NCBI RefSeq assembly: GCF_037577855.1
Contig: NZ_JBAKFX010000001.1
Coordinates: 1 to 64,000, forward strand
Reading direction: 5' to 3'
DNA from: Dethiothermospora halolimnae
GTDB taxonomy: Bacteria; Bacillota; Clostridia; Tissierellales; VENL01
Length of the DNA stretch: 64,000 nucleotides
Under the pieces are notes generated by a model that ran no database searches, was not told the origin of the DNA, and worked only from the letters and a program-made list of their open reading frames with translations. Below are positions 53,935 through 63,618 of the stretch, piece by piece (positions within the stretch are counted from its first letter, which is position 1; every line of letters starts with the position of its first letter). Position numbers and translations under genes: made by a program.

Positions 53935-56400
53935 TTATTTATATTTACTAAAATATTTGTTCAATCTATTCTTATAGAACTGCTTAGTTCTAAAGTTTAT
54001 GGCATCTTTAAATTGTTCTATAAAGACTTTATTATTTATATATTCATTTAGTTTATTATCTAAACAAAATAGACCTTCCTCTTCATAGAAAAAATTACTA
54101 TGGGTCTTTTTTAAATATTTGATAGGATTTCTTTTTGCCAAGTTTACATACTGTTTTTTATCCCAACTTTTATAGTTTTTAGTGCTTTTGTCCCTTAGCA
54201 TATCTATTCCATTTGAACCCTTGGAATAGAACTCTTTAAAACTTTTGTATATATCATTATCATCTATTTTCATTTTTATTTTCCCATTATTATAAAAAGC
54301 TAAAAGTACAGGCATTTTATATGTTTTACTCATACTAGTGTTTTCTATCATATTTATAAAATCAATGGCAACTGTATTTAGAAGATTCTTTTCTTCTTCT
54401 AAGAGTTCTTTATTTTTATTTAAAAAGCCTATATAGTTTTTAAAAATATTATTTTTTGACTTTTTCTTCATTGCATTATATATATCATTATCCATATATG
54501 TTAGCATATCAACTCTAGAAGGTCTTTTATCTATTTCATTTTTTATCCTATAATATTCTTCTATAATTTTATCTCTAAACCTTTTACTTTCTTCTGATAT
54601 TTTTTTAAATATATCTATTAATCTAAAATCAAAATCTATACGACATTCCTCTGGTAAGTCTTCTTCTCTAGGTATAATATTTTTCCCTTCACTACCCTTT
54701 ATATGTTGACTTGTTCCTTTAAGTAAAAATGGAATCAAATGGGCCTTTTTATAATTTCCAATAAAGTCCAATACATTGAGATACTTTTTATTTGTATCTT
54801 TCCTTAACCCCCTTCCCAACTGTTGTAAAAATATTGTTGGTGATTCTGTAGGTCTTAAAAACAATACCATATCCAATGATTTAATGTCCAAACCTTCATT
54901 AAACATATCCACTGAAAATATAATATTAATTTCTTTATTTTTAAGTTTTTCCAAAGCTTTATTTCTCTCTAAAGAATATGTCCCCTGTTCTCCACTGTAA
55001 ACTGAACAGGCTCGTACATTATTTTCATTAAAATATTTTGCCATAAATTCTGCATGTTCTCTACTGGTACAAAAGCCTAAAGCTCTGTTACTACTGAACT
55101 TTAAATAATTCTTTAGTATTAAGTTGGCCCTTTTATTAATACTTAAAGCCTCTTCCAATTGTTTCTTATTATATTTACCATCTACTAAGTCTATGCCTTT
55201 ATAATCAACACTATCATCATATACTCCATAATATCTAAAGGGAACTAACCAACCTTTATTTATTGCCACATTTAATGTTGCTTCATAGATTACATTATAA
55301 TCACATAACTCGTATATATCTTTATTATCTAGTCTATCAGGGGTTGCTGTAAGTCCCAACATAAATTTAGGATTGAAATATTCTATTATATTTCTATAAC
55401 TTTTGGCCACTGCATGATGGAACTCATCTATAATGATATAGTCAAAATGATCTGGTTTAAAATATTTATTATTTAGATAACTTTCCTTTCCAAGGGTTTG
55501 AGCACTGGCAAAAATTATATCTGAGTATACGTTCTTATTATCCCCCATAAAAAACCCTGTTTTTGAGTCAGGTCTTATTGTATTAAATGTTTCTTCTGCT
55601 TGTTTTAATATTTCTTCCCTATGGGCTACAAATAAAATCTTATTATAGTCTTTAGAATCAAAAGCTGCCAAATAGGTTTTACCTACCCCTGTGGCAGCAA
55701 CCACTAATCCTTTGTCTATCCCTGACTCTCTAGCATTTTCCAATTCATAAAGGGCTTCTATTTGTGCTCCCCTAGGTTTATATAACTCTGTTACTTTGGC
55801 AGTTTTATCCTCTTTTATATCAAGATTCATTTCCCTTCCGTTAGAAAGTTTTGGTTTTTTCCAATTGATTGAATACCTTCTTAATTCATCATCATTTATA
55901 ACTATTGAATTATTATAAAATAATTCTTGAAATATTTCTTTATATGTCATAAAATCTTTGATATTTTCTTTTTTGTTAATTCTATAATTCCACTCTACCC
56001 CCTTTGTCATTGCTGACTTTGATATATTCGATGAACCAATAAATATTTCACCTCCATCCTTATAGTTAAACATATATGCCTTTGGGTGAAAGCTTCTTGA
56101 TTTATCAGCATAAAATCTTACATCCCCTTTATCTCCTAATATGGACCTTATTAAATATAATGCAGATGGTTCGGTTATATTTAAGTAGTTTCCAGTTAAA
56201 ATCCTTATTGGTATATTCCTTTTTGATATTTTCTTTAAATCCTCTTCCAATAATCTAACTCCCGATTCCATTAAAAAAGCAACAATAATATCTACACTTA
56301 TAGCTTTTTCTATGGCTGCCTTTATATAACTATAAAGATGGTCATTAATCCCCGTTATACAATTTGTATTTCTATATAACTTATCCTTTGTACCTTCCAT
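53935..56400 (-). CDS. PLD-like nuclease fused to a superfamily 2 helicase
   Basis: 821 residues. The N-terminal phospholipase-D-like domain has H105-P-K107 and GSSN at 122-125. The helicase follows: ATGVGKTYL (motif I), IIIDEFHHA (motif II, DEFH), GLTATPDR (III), GFCTSREHAEFMAKYF and QQLGRGLRKD (VI). The C-terminal ~250 residues are helical and unassigned. This architecture, related to DUF3427-type helicases, is found in DNA repair and defence contexts. GGGGG precedes the ATG. It lies in the same run as a NERD protein upstream. Confidence 0.85.
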   Translation of the reverse strand: MEGTKDKLYRNTNCITGINDHLYSYIKAAIEKAISVDIIVAFLMESGVRLLEEDLKKISKRNIPIRILTGNYLNITEPSALYLIRSILGDKGDVRFYADKSRSFHPKAYMFNYKDGGEIFIGSSNISKSAMTKGVEWNYRINKKENIKDFMTYKEIFQELFYNNSIVINDDELRRYSINWKKPKLSNGREMNLDIKEDKTAKVTELYKPRGAQIEALYELENARESGIDKGLVVAATGVGKTYLAAFDSKDYNKILFVAHREEILKQAEETFNTIRPDSKTGFFMGDNKNVYSDIIFASAQTLGKESYLNNKYFKPDHFDYIIIDEFHHAVAKSYRNIIEYFNPKFMLGLTATPDRLDNKDIYELCDYNVIYEATLNVAINKGWLVPFRYYGVYDDSVDYKGIDLVDGKYNKKQLEEALSINKRANLILKNYLKFSSNRALGFCTSREHAEFMAKYFNENNVRACSVYSGEQGTYSLERNKALEKLKNKEINIIFSVDMFNEGLDIKSLDMVLFLRPTESPTIFLQQLGRGLRKDTNKKYLNVLDFIGNYKKAHLIPFLLKGTSQHIKGSEGKNIIPREEDLPEECRIDFDFRLIDIFKKISEESKRFRDKIIEEYYRIKNEIDKRPSRVDMLTYMDNDIYNAMKKKSKNNIFKNYIGFLNKNKELLEEEKNLLNTVAIDFINMIENTSMSKTYKMPVLLAFYNNGKIKMKIDDNDIYKSFKEFYSKGSNGIDMLRDKSTKNYKSWDKKQYVNLAKRNPIKYLKKTHSNFFYEEEGLFCLDNKLNEYINNKVFIEQFKDAINFRTKQFYKNRLNKYFSKYK

Positions 56401-56444
56401 GTCTATTCCCCCAGCTTTGTGCTAACTATTTAATCTATTCCCTA

Positions 56445-57473
56445 TCACTCATATGTCTTAACTATATTAATAATATCATTACCATATTTTTCAGCTTTAA
56501 TTTTTCCAAAACCTGAAACTTTGATTAATTCCTCTTTATTTTTAGGCATTTCTGATATTAGGTCTTCCATTTGCTTATTATTAAATATAAAATAAGGTTT
56601 TATTTTTTCTTGTCTTGATCTTTCCACTCTAAACTTTTTTAGCTTATTAACTAGTTCTTCTTTATTATAATGACTTGTTTCTTCTTTTATTATCTCTTTA
56701 CTATTATATCTATCATCTGGATCTTTATATTTTGAAACTATATAGTGCTCTCTTTTTTCAATATGTTGAGCCCTTAAAAAATTTCCTATATCCATAATTG
56801 ATTGATAAGACATATTAACAATATCTGTATCCTTTAAAAGCTTTCTTAAGCTTTCATTAATCTGATCATGTTTGATTAACTTTTCTTTTATATTTTTAGG
56901 TGCATATCTCGTACTAATCACACTCTTTGGATTTGCCATAACCACCCTAGAAAATATGGGACATCTATTAATAAGTTTATATTTTTTTAATAGTTCTTTT
57001 ACAATACTTATATGTCTTTCATTCTGTGTTATAGGGCTATATATACCTTCCTTTTTTACTACTTTCCCTTTGGAGTTTTTAATTCGTCTTATAAAGTCCC
57101 CCTTATTATTAACATATATATCTCCATTTAATTTTTTAGTTTCTAGTATACATATAAACTTGTTCGTTATTATTACAAAATCAATCTGAGCTTCATAACC
57201 CTTATATTTTATATACAAATCATGTAAACATACCATTGGCAGAAAGGAATTTTTCAGCTCATAATATACATTCTTCTCACCAATGTGACCTGCTTTTAGA
57301 AAGTTTATATCCCTTTCTATTTTTCTTAAATTTTCTTTTCCTTTGTTAGTTTCCTTTAGCTGCTCTAGTTCTAAAACTATTGGATTTTCATCTGTAAAAT
57401 TCTTTATAAAAATTGGTCCTTCTATTGACTTTCCTATACTAAGTATAGAATCCTTTAACCCTTTTAAAATCAT
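56445..57473 (-). CDS. NERD-domain nuclease-like protein with C-terminal HRDC
   Basis: 342 residues. The NERD domain (about 50-170) contains HIGEKNVYYEL, AQIDFVIITNKFICILETKK with the D ... E-x-K nuclease core, and GDIYVNNKGDF. The last ~65 residues form an HRDC-like helical domain (YFIFNNKQMEDLISEMPKNK, VSGFGKIKAEKYG). It probably binds or cuts DNA. AGGGGG precedes the ATG. It is directly upstream of the PLD-helicase, 44 nt apart, suggesting a shared role. Confidence 0.85.
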   Translation of the reverse strand: MILKGLKDSILSIGKSIEGPIFIKNFTDENPIVLELEQLKETNKGKENLRKIERDINFLKAGHIGEKNVYYELKNSFLPMVCLHDLYIKYKGYEAQIDFVIITNKFICILETKKLNGDIYVNNKGDFIRRIKNSKGKVVKKEGIYSPITQNERHISIVKELLKKYKLINRCPIFSRVVMANPKSVISTRYAPKNIKEKLIKHDQINESLRKLLKDTDIVNMSYQSIMDIGNFLRAQHIEKREHYIVSKYKDPDDRYNSKEIIKEETSHYNKEELVNKLKKFRVERSRQEKIKPYFIFNNKQMEDLISEMPKNKEELIKVSGFGKIKAEKYGNDIINIVKTYE

Positions 57474-57634
57474 TTTTCTCCCCCTAATACCCCTTTGTAA
57501 ACTTCCAATATTTTCTCTAATCTTGTTACTATTTTATCATAAAATGTTTATATTTGTAACACCCCTATAGGACTCAAGTCTTATATCATTAATTTTAATA
57601 CATTTACATTCTATAGGTTAAGGACCTGAAAACC

Positions 57635-57700
57635 GGTCTAGGCATGCCTAGACCCTACATAAGATATTAGTCCCCACATGGAATGTTAATGTGTTAATTC
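57635..57700. repeat. Palindrome-plus-20-mer intergenic repeat, copy 1
   Basis: The perfect palindrome GGTCTAGGCATGCCTAGACC (57635-57654) is followed by two diverged ~20-nt units (CCTACATAAGATATTAGTCC, CCACATGGAATGTTAATGTG). Related copies lie at 58848, 60440 and 62465. Confidence 0.7.
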
Positions 57701-57702
57701 CT

Positions 57703-57750
57703 ATATAAAAGAAGTCTACACTGAAAAATCAGTATAGACTTCTTTTATAT
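57703..57750 (-). terminator. Terminator of the kinase at 57760
   Basis: A near-perfect 21-bp stem (57703-57723 with 57730-57750) around AAAAAT, starting 10 nt beyond the kinase stop codon. Confidence 0.7.
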
Positions 57751-57759
57751 AAATCTCTT

Positions 57760-58746
57760 CTATTCCTCTTCTGCAAACCCTTTTCTTAAGTTATTCATTA
57801 TATCAGTTAACCTATCTCTTACATGTATAATACTCTCTTTATGTCCTTTTTCATCTAAAATATCCACTGCATGGGATAGTCTTGCAAAGGTCATTAGATT
57901 ATGAAATCTCATAAACAAGGGAATTTTTTCTAGCATAACATCATCTATATCTGTTTCCTTTCTATAACCCTTGATAAAATAATTATATTTTTCTTTATCA
58001 ATAATCCTAGTGCCCTCTATGATATCCCTTAGGGCATAGGCGATATCAGCTCCATACCAATAGTAAGCACTATCATCAAAGTCTAAAATCTGGACACTAT
58101 TATCTTGCCATATTAGATTATCTAGTTCAAAGTCATAATGGATTAGTCCAAAGTTTTCTTTGTTTATATCAAGACTCTCTAATTGTTCCCTTACTCTTCC
58201 TAACTCCTTTTTCGCCTCAATATCTTCCTCACATAGCATATCTTCAATATAGGCTAAATTATCTTTCCAACTCTTTCGATTATAATTGGGCTGTTGTTTC
58301 TTCATAGTATGATGAAGATGTCCTAAAGCTTTTCCCCAGTTATAAAATTCTTCTTCTTTTAAATCTTCAAACTTATGTAAAATACCCTTTAGTCCTTCAA
58401 AGACAACTCCATAAAATGTACCTAGTTCTGTTTCGAAGGTTTCGATATATTTGCCATTTAAAGACTTAGTAGGTTTAGAAACCTTCATTCCTTTTTCTAA
58501 TAGTCCTTCTAAAAGTTGTATCTCCCCTTTTATATGATCAATATCCCTTTCACTGGAGTGGTTCATCCTAAAGTAATAGGTCCTCCCTTGTTTTTTAAAT
58601 ACAAATACAAAGTTAGCACTTCCCCTCCAATAGAAAACCGAATTTGGGTCATAACCCCACAGTTTGATCATATCTTCAACAAATGGGCATCGCCACTCTT
58701 CATCAACTTTATTTAATATTTTGCTAATTAATCTTAATGACATCAT
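57760..58746 (-). CDS. APH-fold phosphotransferase, second family
   Basis: 328 residues. GSANFVFVF near residue 43 is the nucleotide loop, LIHYDFELDNLIW the catalytic motif and ILDFDDSAYYWYGADIAYAL the metal-binding segment. The pattern HYDFELDN-DFDD-WYGAD is typical of CotS/HomK-like or fructosamine-kinase-like Firmicute proteins rather than classical aminoglycoside enzymes. Substrate unknown. GGGGG lies before ATG 58746. Confidence 0.75.
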   Translation of the reverse strand: MMSLRLISKILNKVDEEWRCPFVEDMIKLWGYDPNSVFYWRGSANFVFVFKKQGRTYYFRMNHSSERDIDHIKGEIQLLEGLLEKGMKVSKPTKSLNGKYIETFETELGTFYGVVFEGLKGILHKFEDLKEEEFYNWGKALGHLHHTMKKQQPNYNRKSWKDNLAYIEDMLCEEDIEAKKELGRVREQLESLDINKENFGLIHYDFELDNLIWQDNSVQILDFDDSAYYWYGADIAYALRDIIEGTRIIDKEKYNYFIKGYRKETDIDDVMLEKIPLFMRFHNLMTFARLSHAVDILDEKGHKESIIHVRDRLTDIMNNLRKGFAEEE

Positions 58747-58847
58747 AAGATCAGTACCCCCTAGTATATGACTTATTATTTAAGTATTATATCATTATTT
58801 AAAATATATTTATATTGTATAAATTAAAGGTTTAATGCTTGAAAACC

Positions 58848-58925
58848 GGACTGGGCATGCCCAGTCCCTACGCAACATGTTGATTCCTGCATGGGGTATC
58901 AAAGGATGTTGAGTCCCACGTAAGA
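58848..58925. repeat. Palindrome-plus-20-mer intergenic repeat, copy 2
   Basis: The perfect palindrome GGACTGGGCATGCCCAGTCC (58848-58867) is followed by CCTACGCAACATGTTGATT, CCTGCATGGGG... and CCCACGTAAGAGG units, in the gap between two minus-strand genes. Confidence 0.7.
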
Positions 58926-58935
58926 GGTTTAGATT

Positions 58936-60300
58936 TTATATAAACTTCTTTTCAATCCCATTAACCCAATTTGCTAATGTTTCTTTGTTCACACTGTAAT
59001 ACACCCTATTTCCGATCCTCTCTTTGATAACAATGTTACCAGCTAAGAGAAACTTTATATGATGGGAAATGGTTCCACCTGAGAGATCCATAGTTTCCCC
59101 AAGTTCTCCACCATACATCTTTTTATCAGTCAAATGTTTTATTATTTCATACCTACTACCATCGGATAAATATTTTATAATTTCACATAGACTTTCTTCA
59201 TCTATATTATGGTCTGTAACTTTCACTTCTTTTAATTTAAAATCTCTCTTTAATACTTCTACAAATTTAATGATAGAGTCCTCTCTTATCTTATGATAAA
59301 TCCTTCCTTTATCCTTTATCTCTTGTAATAGCTTTATAATATGAAGAATAGTTATATGGTGGGTTATAGTAGCGTTGGTTATGTTAAGCTCCTCTGCCAA
59401 TTCACTGGCGTACCTTGGTTTATCCTTTATTAATAACATTATCTTAAACCTACTATCATCAGATAGATTTTTAAGTATATTTTTAGTCCAATTTCTTTCA
59501 TTATTTAAACCATATTTATCATTTAAACACTCAACATTATAGCCTATAAACATGCATACATCTTCACCATTTGACATAGTTAAATTATCGAAGGCATAGT
59601 TGTCTATTATTCTAGGGGATAGATATATATTTTTATACTCATATTCATCAAAATCATCAAGTAAAGGCTTTATCATATTAAAACCTTCTTTTTCTATTCT
59701 TTTTTTAAGATCAGTTCCCCATTGCCTTCCCTTTATATCTAATGGCATAAGCTTTTTTTTAAGTGCTTCTTTGGAGTTTCTAAAAAATTCACTACACTTA
59801 AGAAAAAAACCCTTTACATCCGATGCTACCTCTACTATATACCATTTAAATTCCGTTGATATATTAACCTTTTTTAGCATATTTATTATATCTTTTATAT
59901 CTATATCCTCTTTATCTACTTTTACATATTCTTTATCCCTATACATTCTAAGTAGTTTAATATATATATTATTTAAGATCATATCTTCCTCTATATTTTC
60001 CATATGGGAAAGAAATTCCTCTAAGTCTTTTCCATAGGAGATTTCCTTCCAATTGGAAACAAAATTAAATAAATCAGTATCCCTTCCCTTTCTAGGAAAT
60101 CTTTTAAAGAGTTTATTTAACATTTCCCTATCAATCTTTTTAGTTTTACTTATATATCTTATAAGTTTATTAGTTTCATCATCTAGCTTAAGATCATATC
60201 TATTATATAGATTTTCTGTATGTTTAATATCGGCTCCCATATATAGGCCCATTATTAGATTATCCGTCTCTATATTTTTGGTATTTACGAAAATAGCCAT
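58936..60300 (-). CDS. ArsR-type regulator with two tandem winged-helix domains
   Basis: 454 residues. The N-terminal ~280 residues are a helical, charged region without membrane segments, probably a sensor domain. Two ArsR-like winged helices follow: DDSRFKIMLLIKDKPRYASE LAEELNITNATITHHITIL and DGSRYEIIKHLTDKKMYGGE LGETMDLSGGTISHHIKFL. Tandem HTH units in one chain let a monomer bind like a dimer. No metal-binding cysteine set is seen. AGAAGGTG precedes the ATG. The ABC exporter downstream on the same strand (60557) is upstream in transcription, so its target is uncertain. Confidence 0.8.
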   Translation of the reverse strand: MAIFVNTKNIETDNLIMGLYMGADIKHTENLYNRYDLKLDDETNKLIRYISKTKKIDREMLNKLFKRFPRKGRDTDLFNFVSNWKEISYGKDLEEFLSHMENIEEDMILNNIYIKLLRMYRDKEYVKVDKEDIDIKDIINMLKKVNISTEFKWYIVEVASDVKGFFLKCSEFFRNSKEALKKKLMPLDIKGRQWGTDLKKRIEKEGFNMIKPLLDDFDEYEYKNIYLSPRIIDNYAFDNLTMSNGEDVCMFIGYNVECLNDKYGLNNERNWTKNILKNLSDDSRFKIMLLIKDKPRYASELAEELNITNATITHHITILHIIKLLQEIKDKGRIYHKIREDSIIKFVEVLKRDFKLKEVKVTDHNIDEESLCEIIKYLSDGSRYEIIKHLTDKKMYGGELGETMDLSGGTISHHIKFLLAGNIVIKERIGNRVYYSVNKETLANWVNGIEKKFI

Positions 60301-60434
60301 TTATTCACCTTCTATTTCTTATTTGTATATTATTTATTTTAACATATAAGAGATTTTAAAGGTAAGTAAATAGATTATCATATAATGATATACTTTTTAT
60401 AAATAATATGGATTTGTGGTCTAATAGGTCTTGT

Positions 60435-60525
60435 AATACAAGATCTAAGGGATTGAATATATTCAATCCCTACATAGTATATTATTTTACATATATATTA
60501 TTTTACATAGGATAATCAAAAGAAT
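60435..60525. repeat. Palindrome-plus-repeat intergenic element, copy 4 (diverged)
   Basis: ATTGAATATATTCAAT (palindrome) is followed by CCCTACATAGTATATTATTT and TACATATATATTATTTTACA units. The palindrome core differs from the GGCATGCC core of the other copies, but the downstream CCTACAT-type units match. Confidence 0.5.
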
Positions 60526-60556
60526 ATTTATACATAGGTTGTTTTACAATGACATA

Positions 60557-62272
60557 TTAGCTAACTAATTTTTCTTTACTGGTAAAACCCTCCTCCACAT
60601 AATAAAGACTATAAAAGTATCCCTTTTTATCAATTAAGTCATAGAAATCTCCTACTTCTACTATTTCCCCATCCCTCATAGCTATTATTTGGTCATATTT
60701 TTTTAATATATCTTCCATTAGCTTATGGGTTACTACTATTGAAGTTACACCTGCTAGGCTTAATAGTGACTTTTCTATGCTATAGGCTGTTTCATTATCA
60801 AGGGCCGATGTTGATTCATCTAGTAACATTATAGATGAGTCTTTCATAAGGGCTCTGGCTATGGCAACTCTTTGCTTTTCTCCCCCTGATAGTTTGCATC
60901 CATTTTCCCCCACTTCTTCATATATTCCCTTAGGTAATGTAGCTACAAGCTTTGATAGTCCTGCTAAATTTATTGCCTCTGATATCTCTTTATCACTATA
61001 ATCTTGATACAAGGCTATATTATCCCTAATAGTTCCATCAAACATAAATACATTTTGCTGTATAACCGATATCTCTTTATAGATATCTTCTAGTAATATA
61101 TCACTATGTTTTAGTCCATCTATATCTATCTCCCCATTAAATTCATCATAATATCTTAAAAGAAGTTTTAATATGGTTGATTTTCCACTACCGCTGCCCC
61201 CTACTAAAGCGTATTTTTTACCCTTTTCAAATTTAATATTTATATTTTCAAGTGCCTTTTTTTCTCCATCATAACTAAAGTCTACATTTTTAAACTCTAT
61301 ACTTTCCTCAAAACTCTCTAGGTTATATTTAGCATCCTCTTTTACTTCTGATTTTGTTATGTTACTAATCTTTTTAGATATGTTTTTAAGGGACTTTATT
61401 TTATTTACTATCTGTACACTCTGAACTAATGGATTAGCTAAGTTATTCATTAGTTGGATAAGGGCTATTAGGGTTCCCACCGTTATTTGACCCTTTAATA
61501 CATAATATCCCCCAAAGCCTATGGGAACAACAAACATCAGTGTTCCTAAAAATCCAGCGATAGTATCTACCATACCACTAAATATTGAAAATCCTTTCTT
61601 TTTTTCTTCTGTACTTTCATTAACTTTATCGTAGATATCTTTTGTTTTTGAAAATATATTAAAGTTTTTTATAACTTCAAATCCCGATAGTATATCCTTT
61701 GTTTTAGTGGTTAACTCTTCTAAAGACTGAGAGTAGTCAGATTTTTTATTTGATAGCTTATTTCCAAATAACTTTGGTATAGTCATAGCTAATATAGTTA
61801 CTGCTAAAATAGCTATGGTTACAGGTATACTTATATATATAACTGAAATAAAGGCAAATATAAATCCAGAGGCAAACTTTACTAGATTAAATATGTTTAA
61901 AAGCCCATCTTGTTCTATCATGTTTATATCATTTGTCAACATAGATATATATTTTGCACTATTTTCTTCAGTAAAACTTTTTATGTCTTTTTTCAGAATA
62001 TGGGAAAATACATTACTTTTTAAATAGGTCAGTGTCTTTTTCATGTATATAGCCTTAGATATCTTCAGTAAAACTTCAAAAATTACTTCGCATAAAATAT
62101 AGATTCCAAATACAATTAACCCATCTAAAAACATCCCCAAATCTTTCCCCGATGCTAAGTCTATTATGTATTTAAACATAAATGCCAATGCCACGCTTAT
62201 AAAAGAATTAATAACTACTAAAATATTTGTTACTAAAAACCATCCTTTAAATTTAAATATATAATTTTTCAT
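60557..62272 (-). CDS. ABC exporter half-transporter (permease-ATPase fusion)
   Basis: 571 residues. Six membrane helices in the first ~300 residues form a type IV exporter domain, followed by the ATPase: GGSGSGKST (Walker A), LSGGEKQRVAIARAL, IMLLDESTSALD and the switch VVTHKLM. It should export a drug, peptide or lipid as a homodimer or with an absent partner. GGGGGGAG precedes the ATG. No obvious substrate gene lies beside it. Confidence 0.85.
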   Translation of the reverse strand: MKNYIFKFKGWFLVTNILVVINSFISVALAFMFKYIIDLASGKDLGMFLDGLIVFGIYILCEVIFEVLLKISKAIYMKKTLTYLKSNVFSHILKKDIKSFTEENSAKYISMLTNDINMIEQDGLLNIFNLVKFASGFIFAFISVIYISIPVTIAILAVTILAMTIPKLFGNKLSNKKSDYSQSLEELTTKTKDILSGFEVIKNFNIFSKTKDIYDKVNESTEEKKKGFSIFSGMVDTIAGFLGTLMFVVPIGFGGYYVLKGQITVGTLIALIQLMNNLANPLVQSVQIVNKIKSLKNISKKISNITKSEVKEDAKYNLESFEESIEFKNVDFSYDGEKKALENINIKFEKGKKYALVGGSGSGKSTILKLLLRYYDEFNGEIDIDGLKHSDILLEDIYKEISVIQQNVFMFDGTIRDNIALYQDYSDKEISEAINLAGLSKLVATLPKGIYEEVGENGCKLSGGEKQRVAIARALMKDSSIMLLDESTSALDNETAYSIEKSLLSLAGVTSIVVTHKLMEDILKKYDQIIAMRDGEIVEVGDFYDLIDKKGYFYSLYYVEEGFTSKEKLVS

Positions 62273-62464
62273 ATTACTCCCCCCACTTTTTATAACTATC
62301 TAAATGTATTTTTATTGTTATATAAATAATATATTCGTTTTTGATGATTGTCAATACATTTTTTTGATAGTTATAAAAAACAGTTTTATTAATTTGTGGT
62401 GTCAGAATTTATATATACTAATAGAAAGTTTATTATTACCTAGTAATTTAGGGCATTAAAAAGC

Positions 62465-62560
62465 GGTCTGGGCATGCCCAGATCCTACATCAAATATTTG
62501 ATTCTTACATAAAATATTTAGTTTATATATAAAGTATTTAATTTCTATATACTCAATCGA
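62465..62560. repeat. Palindrome-plus-20-mer intergenic repeat, copy 3
   Basis: GGTCTGGGCATGCCCAGATC (62465-62484) is followed by three successive 20-nt units: CCTACATCAAATATTTGATT, CTTACATAAAATATTTAGTT and TATATATAAAGTATTTAATT. This is the clearest copy of the periodic tail. Confidence 0.75.
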
Positions 62561-62623
62561 AGGATTACAAATCCCCCTATGTTCAATAAATTCAAATCAA
62601 TAATCGAATCTGTACATAAAACT

Positions 62624-62651
62624 AGCCTATACTGAAAAAACAGTATAGGCT
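62624..62651 (-). terminator. Terminator of the flavodoxin-fold reductase
   Basis: AGCCTATACTG, AAAAAA and CAGTATAGGCT form a perfect 11-bp stem just after the reductase stop codon. Confidence 0.7.
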
Positions 62652-62656
62652 TAACC

Positions 62657-63379
62657 CTATGATTTATCTAACATCATATCAAAACTCCTATTAGATTCCT
62701 GAACATATATTTCCTTTGGTATAAAGTTTTTATTAAGTAATTTTTTAGTTTCTTCCGATAGTTTCATATCAGTGGCTATCTCTTTACCTGCTCTTTTTAT
62801 ATGTTCTAAATATCCAGATATAATGGGTTTAAGTTCCTCCACTTGATTAGCTAATAGTGTCCCCTGTGTAGTATAAATCTCTCCTATTATTTCTGTATGC
62901 ATATGATGTGCTACCCTGTTGGCCCATTTAGACACTACTTGGAACTGACTTTCTTCAGAAAATCCACAGTTTGACATCATTACTAGTTTAGGTGTTTTTT
63001 CATCTACCGGTTCTACATGTCTAGTTTCCCCCTGTTCATCTATCTCAAAGTGGGGATCTCCTAATACTACCAGTCGGTCCATAAACACTTTAAGCATTCC
63101 AGAAATATTATCAAAATACAATGGAGTAGCCAAAACTAAAATATCTCCTCCCTCAGTAATAGAAAGTACTTCTTTCATTTGATCATCAATTATACATTGT
63201 CCTTTATTTTTAAACCAACAGGCAAAACAACCTTTACAGTGTTGTATTTCTTTTTCTGAAAGAAATACATTTACAGTTTCTGCCTCGGCCTCTTTAGCTC
63301 CCTTTAAAAATGCATTAGCCATTACATTAGTATTACTACTTTCTCCCTTAGGACTTCCATTAACAACTACAATCTTCAT
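62657..63379 (-). CDS. NADPH-dependent FMN reductase/iron-sulfur-flavoprotein-like oxidoreductase
   Basis: 240 residues from the ATG at 63379 behind AAAGGGG. The GTG and TTG just upstream overlap that site. VVVNGSPKGESSNTNV is the FMN phosphate loop, CKGCFACWFKNKGQCIIDDQ the cysteine motif with the DDQM acidic segment, and VLATPLYFDNISGMLKVFMD the second flavin loop. It reduces flavin or an unknown acceptor in the cytoplasm. The downstream 63555-63596 hairpin separates it from the Old Yellow Enzyme gene. Confidence 0.85.
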   Translation of the reverse strand: MKIVVVNGSPKGESSNTNVMANAFLKGAKEAEAETVNVFLSEKEIQHCKGCFACWFKNKGQCIIDDQMKEVLSITEGGDILVLATPLYFDNISGMLKVFMDRLVVLGDPHFEIDEQGETRHVEPVDEKTPKLVMMSNCGFSEESQFQVVSKWANRVAHHMHTEIIGEIYTTQGTLLANQVEELKPIISGYLEHIKRAGKEIATDMKLSEETKKLLNKNFIPKEIYVQESNRSFDMMLDKS

Positions 63380-63554
63380 ATCCAACACCCCTTTTAAAAA
63401 TATGTAATCAGTGTAATAGTTTAAATATATATAACTATTACACTGATTATCTTAATTCTATCCTTAATCTATTATTTTATCAAGTTTTTTTTACTTAAGT
63501 ATGGAATATTATAAATATTGTTTTTAAAAGGACTGTCTAATATGGAAAACAAAA

Positions 63555-63596
63555 ATCCCCTAACCAGACTAATTTTAAGCCTTCTGGTTAGAGGAT
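63555..63596 (-). terminator. Terminator of the Old Yellow Enzyme gene
   Basis: ATCCCCTAACCAGA and TCTGGTTAGAGGAT form a 14-bp stem with one mismatch. On the minus strand it is followed by a TTTTTG tract. Confidence 0.7.
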
Positions 63597-63618
63597 ATTA
63601 TTAATAAAGATTATTCAC

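Noticed and set aside
57635..62560. CRISPR-like array
   Set aside because: The repeats are palindromes with short diverged tails scattered over 5 kb between genes. There are no regularly spaced unique spacers and no cas genes.
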